NCBI GenBank assembly: GCA_037893245.1
Contig: JBAIAA010000350.1
Location: forward strand, 372,001 to 436,000
DNA from: Crossaster papposus
Taxonomy: Eukaryota > Echinodermata > Asteroidea > Velatida > Solasteridae
Direction: 5' to 3'
DNA: 64,000 nt
Shown: piece after piece, positions 48,326 to 60,300 of the stretch
How positions within the stretch are numbered: position 1 is the first letter of the stretch
Layout of the letters: each line of letters begins with the position of its first letter
Position numbers and translations under genes: made by a program
Notes under the pieces: generated by a model
The model's database searches: none
What the model was told of the DNA's origin: nothing
The model's input: only the letters and a program-made list of their open reading frames with translations

Positions 48326-51300
48326 ATGTATACAGGAAGTTAAGTGTAGCCAAATTTTTCTAAATTTGAGGAAATGTATGTTTATTTCAATTTTTACCCG
48401 AAATCTCAATTACTCATAAATATATCCCTAATTGTGTTTTTAATTTACGTGCAGTATTAAAGTACATGTACATGTAGATACGAGTTCAATTACAGTGACC
48501 ATTTGGAATTGAAATAAGACGTGTTTTTTTCGTAACTTTTGACGCAGCGGGTAAAGTGAAAACAATGGAAATGATCTTTCTGTTTTTGCCGCAGGTCTTT
48601 GAAGGAAGAGGGGGCATTCTCAGTGTTCGTGATCGTTGACGGGGTACCGGTGAACCAGTATTGTAACAACGATCGCTGGTGTAAATTTGAAGTACGTAAA
48701 TTTGAAGTACTCCCCATTACACCTGTTGTCTACCAATTTTGTTTTGAAATTAATTTGTAATTTAGTATTATTTTTTCAACATCTTATGTGCATATTTATC
48801 GTCCATTTGGTGATTATGGAATAACAAAAGCTTATACAAGAGAAGTATCCTCAAATTGTTAAAACAGAAATAAGTAACGCAAATGTTAATCACGAATATA
48901 TTACAACACTAAAAACGGTGATGATTGGCCTTGTGATTGCTAGACAATATAAAAAATACTTATTGAGGTACAGCCTGTGACATCTCCATAACAAATTTCC
49001 AGGGATGTCTAAACTTAGTCCTTGACCAGTTGTTGCATTATAGTTGCAATAAAACCCCAGGTGAATGTGTCCCGGATACCATGGTTACGACTATCAACAA
49101 AATGATGCATGGCGGCAACCGAACAAAAGGACTGGACAGTTAATTTGTTATTGCAACCTCGCTTCAATTAGTGCTTGATGGTTGGAGTCTTTTGATCTCA
49201 ATCGAACGGTTGTCATTGATGCTCACTGTAATTCAAGGTCATTGATTATTATTATTTTTAAATCAATATGGCATTGACAGTGTCGTTGAACTCGATTTAA
49301 ATGTAGTTGCTACAATTTGTTTAATTATTATTTTTTTTTATTGTGAAAATTTGTTGCGAGTATTTTTTCACATATAACCCCTAAGTTGTTTTCTTTGTTT
49401 TTCTCTAATATGATTTTTTTGTCTGTTGGAAATGTTGGATTTAGACCCATTTTGTTTTTCCTTTTATCCACCCCAGTACCGAGACGAAAACACGCCTACA
49501 ATTTCCTCGGTCACACCAATCAGTGGAGTTCCAGGTATATTGACAATTCAACCTTTTATCAGCTTCTTTGAAAAAAACTCATCCTTTTGGGGTAATTTTT
49601 AAAAACGTATTTGCCAAATCGGATTGAACTTGTGTTAATAAGGGCTTAGGTTACAAAAGCAGGCTAAAATAAAAGCATTTTTTAGTGGGTTTAAACCTCC
49701 AAAATATTAAAAAAATTGTCTTTTCCGTTTAAAGAAAAATGCACATTTATTTGAAAAGCCATTTGGAGGAGGCTATTTTGTTTTCAATAACGGATTTACC
49801 AACTTTACTTGGATTGACGATTGTCTTAATTGCCTCTCTTATATTCAAATATTAGTTTATTTTTTTAACAGATTTTTCTAAGAATCAAAGTTGAAACCAT
49901 TCTTGCAAATGTTTTCTGACAGGTACACGAATTACCATTCGTGGGCGGATCATAACTGACGTCTACGACCCATCTAAGGCCTTAGAAGATGAAGACGATA
50001 TTTACGAAGGCAAAAGTCAGATTCTCAGGTACAAAGAACACATTTTTGTTTCAATTCTCTTTATTTTCTTTCTCCCACATACGACGGCATAAACCACATT
50101 TTTGTTAATTTTCATCTAACAGACTAAAAAGTTTGACAACAATTTGATTTTAAAAACATTGTTTGCAAAAAAAGAGCTGTAAAAATAATTGTCTAGCAAA
50201 TCTAATAGTGCAAATGGAAAAACTGAAGGCCATTTTGGAAAACCTGTTTTGAAGCCTTTACTTTAACCAGTTCGCGCCGGGATTATTTTAACATCAACGA
50301 GCCGACGCGCTGGATTATTTTTAACGAAACTCGATCCGAAGCAGGTTCAGGCCGCCAGTACCGGGAAGCACACCCACGCATTTCCGGCCTTGCTCGCTGC
50401 TGACAGACATTTCTGGCCTTGCTCGTGGCGTGATTATGTGTCATCCATTTTGAATCTGGGGAAAACTTTGTGTTTATATACGTCATCCGGCACGAACTGG
50501 TTAAACCCCATATTGCGGAAATTGTGTAAAGGCTTTTACCGTTACTATTTTCTCTTTAAAGGGTTTACTGGGGAAGTTACTTCTGTGATCCCATTAATCC
50601 TGAAACAGGAGAATTGTAAGTACATAATGTTTATGTTTTCCACAGGAATAGACAATTTTCTATGAAATTTTATAGTTCGGTTCAGTAGATTTCAGCATTA
50701 TAATATTTCATAAAATATCCACAATGGACTTAATAATTTAGTGTCGTAAGTGCATAATATTTATGTTTTCCCACAGGAAGAGACAATTTTCTATGTTTTT
50801 TTTAAAGTTCGGTTTAGTTTTCAGCATTTTAATATTTCATAAAATATTCACAATGCACTTAATAAATTAGGGTTGTATTTATAATTTTTCGATGTGCGTT
50901 TATACAGAAATCCTTTTTACCAATCTTAAAATTTATATGATTATTTGTGTTACATTTTGGATTATTTATTCTAGGGAAGCTTGACAATAGTTTTAAATAA
51001 CTATCTATCACCAAGAAGGCGTTTTAAATTTTAAATTTTTTCCAATTGTAGCTATAACATTTTACTGGATAGTCCAGAATCCAAGATCGGAGTCATTGAG
51101 TGTGTTCCACAGGGAACATTTATTGGTAAGATTTATCTTCGATTTTATAATTATGACAATTTCTCTAAATTTGTTTTAAGGAAAAGTATGGGACAAAAAA
51201 CCTGCAATGCTTCGAATAATGAGAAAATCCTTTTTTTTCCCACTTTTTCTTTCACTTTTTTTTAAAGTGCTAATTTTGAGTTAGCAACTAGCTCGTTTCT

Positions 51301-54300
51301 TCCTTAACACGTTTTGTTAAAAATCTTTGTGAACAATATTACACGGTCACCTGTATTATCTTTGACTGTATATTAACTCATTTGTTTAGCGAACCATTTT
51401 ATCATTCATTCCGGTCAACATCAGTAACCACTGGCCAAATTATTACACACATTTGTACATCTGCAGGCCAGTAAAACTTGACAATGAAACAATTTAATTC
51501 AATTCAATTCAAATTTATGTGAACCATTTCGCAGCAGAAGCAATGGGTAACGCACGGACAATGGCAACTACACTCGGTCCACAAACCGTACAACCGCAAA
51601 TTTTGCAATGCAATGGGGAGTGATGTGAAACGCAAATTAGACGCATGGGCTATTATCAGTGTTTACCAAAACCGCTACGTTCCTAAGAAACTTAGGAATT
51701 AGTTATATTCATTGTTTGCCTAATAATGAATATAAAAAAAAAAAAAAAAAAAAAAAAAGTTGTTGCCTAACTCCTAAACAAAAATCCAAACACTAGTCTG
51801 GTAGAAGTCATGGCATATTACCACAGCTACAATGTGCCATTGTGTAAGCAACTAGACACACGAGAGCCTTCATTATGTAAAGCTCAACCATATTATAGAA
51901 AGAACATGATTTACGCGCGATTTCATTATTCACGGTTGATATAAAATACCCCCTGGAACTGTGAAGCTTGCTTTCCGCAAATTGGTAGCTTGGCTTTTTT
52001 TGTTATGAAAGTACGTTTTATGTAAACAGTTGGCGATAGAGCTTCTAGTTAGTATTACAAATTTCTGGTTAGTGTTACGATTTCTGAATTGTAAAGAATT
52101 GTAATTCGGAATTGTAAAAGTACCCATGACACCAACATATATAATTCCTGAGTTGTTGCCTCGTAATACATAATATTTGAAAAAAATTAAAAGAAGTGAT
52201 ACTTACAGTGTAGAATATGGCATTCATAGAGATTGCAAAAAAAAGGAGTTAATTTAAGAAAGACACTGTTTGTCCAGTTAAGGGAGCGAACTGTTCAAAT
52301 TGTGAACCCAAAAATGTGCTCATTGAAAATGTGTGTGGGAAAAGTTTGCTGATGGGATTTTTCACTACATGTAATACCAGAATATAATGATTTTGGGGCC
52401 TTCTCTGACAAAAAAAAAATCCTGGAGAAATTGACCAAAAAATGACCGAAAAGTTTGACCCTGTACATTTTCTACATTTCCTGAAACAAAAGTAAAATCA
52501 AACAAAATATGTGTGGCCAACAATAATAAATGAAAACAAATTAAGTCGGACAAAATTTCAACAATTTGTCACCGGGAACTTAAATCATGTGATTGGTCAA
52601 CATTTAACGGGCATGGCCTACTGGATCAGTGTATTGCGCAATCGTTGCATAATAATGTACATTTGTATCAGGAACAGTGGTCCCTGGTGTCATCTGGGCC
52701 CAATTTCATAGAGCTGCTAAGCACAAAAATGTGCTTAGCACAAAAAAGTCTTGCTCATTAAAAGCAGGTTAACAGCCAAAATTCGACGTGTTTTTCATGC
52801 TAAGCAAAAAAACAGCTGATTATCAATCAAAACAATAAAGATCATGTGAACATTTGGTCTGTAACCTTGTTTTTGCCAAGGACAAATTCTCATGCTTAGC
52901 AAATATTTGTGCTTAGCAGCTCTATGAAATTAGCCCCTGGTATCAAGGCTCCCCTCGCCCCTCCCCCCTCCCCCTCTACATTTTATGATTTTGCACGGCG
53001 AGGGGATTTTTGCTCATTCCCCCACCCTCCCCGACTCGCAAACACAGATTCACACCACTGAGTAAAACCTCTATACCGATGAACCAATAAAAGTAGTTTT
53101 CTCTTTGTTTGCAGCCTCGCAATCTCTAACCTTCCTCGTTTCGGATGAATACGGCCGCAGCGCCACAGATAAAGGCATCCTTCAAGTTAGCGGCCAGAAT
53201 AAAGTGTACCTCTTTCAAGCCCATGCCGGTGAGTAGTCTCGACTTAAAGCAAATTGTGTGTGTCCTTGTTTCGTCTGACTTAAAAGTAGGACACACCATT
53301 TGCAGATATCGAAAATATTTACTACCAAATTATTAAGAAATATCTTACTCATTTGAAAGTAAATAATGATTCTAGGCATCCTTTAAATGATTGCGCTAGA
53401 TATAGTGTAATTATTCTGAAAAATTAAATTTTATACAGAAAAATTCGCGATCGCCGGACGGCGATCGCGTAAAAACAAAAATAACATAAGAATAACTGCT
53501 TGACGCCGGTTGAAAACAAACTCTGTTTTTCGTGCTTTTCTCGGCATCAATGAATGTAAAACTTCGGACAGATCAGTTAAACGATATTTACTATAAAATA
53601 CAGCTCCCCAAATCTACCCATTCATGATAATTCAAGCAATTACCAATGGTGTATCCTACCTTTGAGATTTTAAAAGTTTACTGTTTGCATACATCAAAAA
53701 CACTAAACTACTCAATTATGAAAAAATACCCCTGTTGACTGTACCTGAGTAACAGTCCCAAGCATCCTGTGAAATCACGCCACCTGGTGTGTTGTGGTTT
53801 TCCCAGAAAAGTTGATCATTTTCCAATGATTGCCGGCCGGCAATTGTTGGAGGAAAAAAAACGGACTATTTTCAACTGCCCCCAATTTAATAAATTCAGT
53901 TAATCCACATTTTATTTGCAGTACGGTTATGCATTCGTGAAGTTTTTTAAGTAGTATAAACTAGTATGACCTTCAACGTTACATATGTATCTCTTTGCAA
54001 AACCAATGAAGACATTTGACCATTAAAGGTAGGATACACTATTAGTAATTGCTTGAATTGTCACGAATAGGTGGATTTGGGGGGTTTTATTTTATAGTAA
54101 ATATCGTTTAACTGACCTATCCGAAGTTTTACAATCATGGATGGCAAGAAAAGCACGAAAAACAGCGTTTGTTTTCAACCGGAGTCGAGCAGTTATTCTT
54201 ATGTTATTTGTGTTTTTTTCGCGATCGCTAATTTTTCTTTATAAAATTAAATTTTTCAGAATAATTACAGGATATCTAGCGCAATCATTTTGCTAGATGC

Positions 54301-57300
54301 CTAGAATCATTATTTACTTTCAGATGAGTAAGATATTTCTTAATAATTCGGTAGTAAATTTGTTCGATATCTTCAAATGGTGTATCCTACCTTTAACAAA
54401 CAACAATAAAATATAATTCAAGGACTTACAAATATACAGGAATACAATGGGTCATCCAAAAAGGACCATATGAGGTCAACGTGCCACCACAATAAATAAT
54501 TTAACAATAGAAGGGGGTCCTTTAAAATGTTAAGGACCCTTGCACAGCCATGACATTTGATATATTGCTTGTTAAGTGGGTCCCTCAGTGAAGGATTATT
54601 GTGCTTTGGTGTGACTGAGACGGCTTTCAGATTGAGTTTGTAATTTTATTTGTCTGAAAATAGCTGGCAAATTTCAAGCCATGCCCTTTTTATTTTATTT
54701 GTTGAATTTTCAGAAATTTTGATGGGGGGAAATGGTGGATTTGGGGGGTTGTGTATTTTATAGTAAATATCGTTTAACTGACCTGTCTGAAGTTTTACAA
54801 TCATTGGGTGTCAAGAAAAAAACAAGAACAAACGGTGTTCGGCGGGCAGTTGTTCTTGTTCTTGTTGTGTTTTTTTTCGCGATCGCCGTGTGGCGATTGT
54901 GATTTTTTTGTTTTAAAATTCAACTTTCGGAACAATTACAGGATATCTAATGCAATGACTATCGTCATCCAGAAGTTTAACAACCAGTACAATATATTTG
55001 GTACATCTATTGCATTTTTTATTTTGGTAAAATCAATCGCCTCAATGTTTTATAATTCTACTTTTTGTATACCAAAATCACTTGGTAAAAAAACCCACCA
55101 ACTTTAAGAAAACATTATTGAAAAAAATACCTATTTTCTGTCTTTGTTTGATTTTCATGTACTTTTCTCTAGATATTCTGGATGTCAGCCCAAAGCTAGG
55201 CAGTACGCGAGGTGGTACGATCTTAACTATCACTGGGCGTTATTTCGATGAACGGGACACTGCTGTGCTAGTTGGAGGTAAGATAAAATCCATTCTTATT
55301 ACTTTGATTAAATAGCAATGCTAAAAATAAGAGGTTAACTCCATTTTATTTTCTGTGATTCAAAAAATTGTATATACTACTTCTCAATTTAATTCTGTTA
55401 AAAAAAAAAATTACGACTGAATAAAACTGATATCTGGTTTAATCTTCAAAAGGATATATCCTATGAATCGCAAATACGTTGGTCGTAAATACATGTTTTT
55501 TTGTATGACCAGCCAGCTGTGACACGGCAATACAGCCCGTTGCCAAGATACCAATTTTGTGTTTATCGTCGTGTTTGTGTCAATCGTTTCTAATAGTCTT
55601 CATCGGGATAATAAAAAAGTGCCGTGACCTGTGAGGGCCGAATATTCACGAGAGACTCGTTAATAATAAGAATAGACTTCCCTTACTGATGACAGTTTAG
55701 CTCAAGGGCGAATTAGTTGGGGTTTTTGTACTATTGAGCTCGCATTGTACTCTGAATTGTGTGAGGTTTATAGAACTATGAAAGCCTGTTTGAGGAGATT
55801 TAACAATTGGGTATTAATCTCTGGCAAAATTTAATTACAATGTGTTTTTTTTTTTTTAGAATTCACATTAATTGTTAAAAGCATCAATTGAATAATGGAA
55901 TTCATGAGTTGAATGGCAATGTTAGTACTATTGGGATTTTAATTTTTTATTTTTTAACTATTGCTCTGTCGTCAAATTTCACAAAGGACAGTAAAATTTG
56001 TTTTAAACAAAATGTTTTTAAAGAAAAAAAGGAGGAAAAAGTTGCCAGGTTTTAAACATAATATGTAAACGTATCGAACATACATTGTGTAATAAAGGCT
56101 GGTTCATATACTTTATGTGAATGCATAATGCAATGCAAATTATTTGAAGTCGCAAAGTGTTGAAATTGCGAATTTGTAGCGTGAAAAACTTGCAGCGGCA
56201 ACACGGATTCGAGTTCGCATTCGTCATCACACCAAGTATTAACCTGCCTTAACAGCTGTTTCTATTGTATTAATTGCATGGTTAAATTGTGTTTAATTAA
56301 CTATATGTGACCCGCTCCATCGAAATCGGGAATAAGTCGCAAAAAGACTTTTTGAGATATGCACATTGTGAGAAAGGGAATTTCATAAGCTTTCTAATGA
56401 TACCCATCATGTTTAGGTTAACGAGTTATGGTCTGATGAAGATGACAGTTGTATATTTATTTTCCGAATCCACACTCCGTGAAAAACAGCTTTGAAATAA
56501 ACAAAATTGACCAAAATCATACGGATAGGGCACACAAATCCTCCTCATTTTCATCTTTATTGATTGTTTTTACATACAATACATTAATGACAATAATCTG
56601 TGATAACTAATCTTCGTAAAAATACAATGTTCAGAAAATCGACTTGGTCATGATTTTCACCCATGCGTTCACTTCAACGGCCAATTGCGTAAAACGGCCT
56701 CAGCGACTTATTCCTAATTACCATGGAGCGGGTCACATATGTGACCTGCTCCAACGAAACCCGGACAAAGTTGACAATTTGTATTTGTTTAGATTTTTGC
56801 TTTTTTTAATTATCAAGGTTCTTAGCTTTAAAATGTTGTATAATTTATAAATGTACCCCCCACCCTGTATCCCCTGGGGGAAGGATTTAATGATAAAACC
56901 TTGACAACCTAATTATGAGATAAACAGCTTTGAAGTTCAGAAAAGCGTATTATTTCTATACACAATTGTTTCACAAAATCGACCAGAAAAAACACATCCG
57001 GGCGACGGATTATGTTCATATTTGGGGAGATTGTAGATTCATAGTTTGTGATTCAGAAAAATCCAAAACCTGAAAATGGTAAAAATTCACCTTGAAATGA
57101 CTTCACGAGTACATTTTAATAAAACACATTATGCAACCTTTTTCGCGTGTTGTCATATATAGGTAACATATAACAATTGACTTTGGGCACTTATTGTGTT
57201 TTGAAAACAATTCTATTTATTTTGACAAACTAAATTTTTTGCTATATCATTTTCTCCGTGTGTTACGCCACGGCGATTGTCTCAAAATAAAATTAGTAGT

Positions 57301-60300
57301 GAAATAAAAATAATTAAACAAATTCTACCTAGGTGTTCCTTGTGAGATTTTCAACATCAGCACGACAGAGATCCTATGCGTGACCGGGCCGACTCCCCCA
57401 GAACTGAGCACCTACCCAGGTGGAAGGGGCATGAAATATGAAATCTGGAAGGACACATCTGTCAGGTAATGATAATAATAATGCTAGTTCTTATATAGCG
57501 CTTTAGACTCCCACAATGTGGGTGTATCAAAGCGCTTTACAATTTATTATTACCCCGGTCATTGGGCCCATGAAACATTCCAAATACCATCTGAGCTTCC
57601 TGGGGAGTATACGGCTCAATGCTGCCATTTCGGCGCAAAGAAGCTAAATCAACCACAATAACCATCTCTGCCCTCACAGGTACTCATTTACTCCTGGGTG
57701 GAGAGAAGCAATGAGTGACAAAGTGCCTTGCCCAAGGGCACACGTACCATAGTCCCAGGCCGGACTCGAACCCCCAACCTGTAGCTTTACATACAGATTA
57801 CAAATTCAATGCTCCAGACCACGAGACCACGGCACTCCACAAAGAGTGACAATATCAGTTTCTTATAAAAATACTCTTTAAAAAGATGGAAATTTAGCTT
57901 TTGCGTGTGAACTTGTACGAGCTGTAGCTCAAAATAGCCTGTGCGACTTATGTCGGGTTTCGTAGGAGTGGGTCACAAATATTCATTTTATTTCATTTTA
58001 GTCTGGACAATGCAGTATGGGATACCGGCGCGGACGACTACAATTCTAGCCTGGTTCCCGAGGCCGGCTTCACGCCAGAGATTGTCTTGGGTGGGGCGGA
58101 CAATTTCGTCTCGCGACTCGCCGGTTATTTTGTACCACCTCGCGATGGGGAGTATCAGTTCTCCGTTCGGGGAGACACTGTAGCATCCCTGTTGCTAAGC
58201 ACAAACAGTTCTGCAGAGGATCTGGTAGGATTTCTGTGTTTATTTTAATTGATTTTATTTATGTGGTTTAAATTTTTGTAAATTTTGGGGAATAAAAACA
58301 AAAACGATAAACAAAATATAGTTTTCACCACCGAGTCTATAAGATTGTTCCGTGACGTCAAATTCGCTTTGCATTTGCATGTAAGCCTGGTATAAACTGT
58401 TGTCTTGTTTCAGTGTGAGGGGCTGGTCCTTCCACACTTTCCCCTGTAGCTCACACCTCAAGTTGCCTTTGGCCTTGTGATAGGCGATTTGAATAAACAA
58501 AAATGAAAATAGCCACAGGAATGTATCAAGGATGTATCTTTCAAATCATCGGTCGCACCCCAAAGTGACATATCGGGGATTGTTGCCGCTCGACGAAGTG
58601 ACGTATCGTGTGAACAAAACCAATGGAAGATCCGTTACTTCGTAGTCGAAGAACTATCATGTACCTCACTTCATGGTGCACCCGAGGAAATATTCACTCC
58701 CTTAATTTTGGCCAACTAAATTCATGGCTGGTAATGACCTGTCATCACAAAATGAGCGTAAAGTCGGCAAAATCAAAAATTGAGATATGGGTATTTCTAA
58801 ATTCTGTGGAAACGGAGCTTTCCAATGGTATATAACACTTGGAGGTTTGATACTCAATATTTTTTTTTTTTTATTTGTTAGTCTGGAGTCTTAATACAGA
58901 GATTATGAGAAAACAGGCATTTCTTGCGAGAAATTGTGTGAACGCGCAAAGAAAGGCATAGTCAAAATTGTCTCAAACTATTTTGTTTTTATCTGATCGT
59001 CCTGAAAAATTGGGAATTGATTGTTGGGGATTTAGTCTTTAAAAAAATCATATAATCTCAAAATCGACCACCCCTTCAAATTTTAACTTTGACTGGCCGT
59101 ACTGGGAAATCACTCCGTGCGACTTTACGCTCATTTTGTGATGACAGGTCACATTTATTTTGTTCACCTCTTTTAGGCCAAGATTGCCTACATATCTCGT
59201 CCACAGACAAACTGGCGTGCTGAAGATAGCCAGGCTTCTGAGAAAATCGCTCTTATCGGTGGTCAGAGGTATGTGTCATGAGGTTATTTTGTTGCCAGCG
59301 TTTATTTGTTGTTTGTCTGTCTGAAAATGTAGGGAAACGTTATGGAGCTCCACCGTATAATTTGTGAGGTGTTCTGGTATTGATGCAACAAAACTGGGCA
59401 CTAGACTACGGAGAATTATTTATTTTTTACAAAATGGAGGATTTTCTTTTCTTTTTCCCCCCAGATTTATACATACTTGTAATCTATAATATGTCTGCTA
59501 CATGTGTTTTAAAAGTTATAGTTTAAGATATTTTGAATTAAAAATGTTTTATGGAATTTTTTTTAGCATCTTTCATTTTCAGGAATACAAGACGACCCTT
59601 CTTTTTCCCAATTTTTTTTTTTACGGTTTGACATTTTTATAAATGCAAATTTTAAACAGGCAGAAAATAACTTGTCAATCCGTTGTCCGATTAAAGTAAA
59701 ACAATCAGTACTGCGAGGAGAATTTGTGTATCTTTTTTCTAACGCACTCAGACCTAATGTCGACATTAGCCCGGGTTCTGTCTCATTTTGCCAGAACGTC
59801 TAACATTTAACTTCTACTTTGTACAGCTACTACTTCGAGGCTCGACACCGGGCAAGCGGAAACGGGGAATTCGTCCAGGTGGGCTTCGCCGCCTTCAACG
59901 TCCCCCTGAATACCTTCAACACGTCGGCCGCAACCAACGAGGTCCAGGATATCACCACCACGTCCACCGTCCACCGAGAGCTGCAGGTATGCAAATGAGG
60001 ATGAAAAAAAACGAATTACGATTGGCTGATCGACTGATCTTAATTTTATTGTGATTATTCATAATCCTAGCTTGATTAAAGCATTGAACAAAACTGATTT
60101 TGTTTTGTTTTGAATGTAGGTGGTCAAACTGCTTTTAGTAGTGTTCAAGGTATTTAATGGTAATTTATGTTGTAACAGCCTAATTTGCATACATGAATAA
60201 TAATGAGGTGGGCGTAGTCATTAATATGCACTAGGGTATAGACCAATTGGGGTAAATGGAATTTGTTTGAAATGGGCCAATTTGAAGTAAAGTGCATTTT

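Noticed and set aside
56741-57977. A 1.2-kb TIR element spanning exon 11, with ends TGTGACCTGCTCC and GGAGTGGGTCACA
   Set aside because: The ends differ in detail and a conserved exon lies between them. Two independent solo ends of a common family are more likely than a captured exon.
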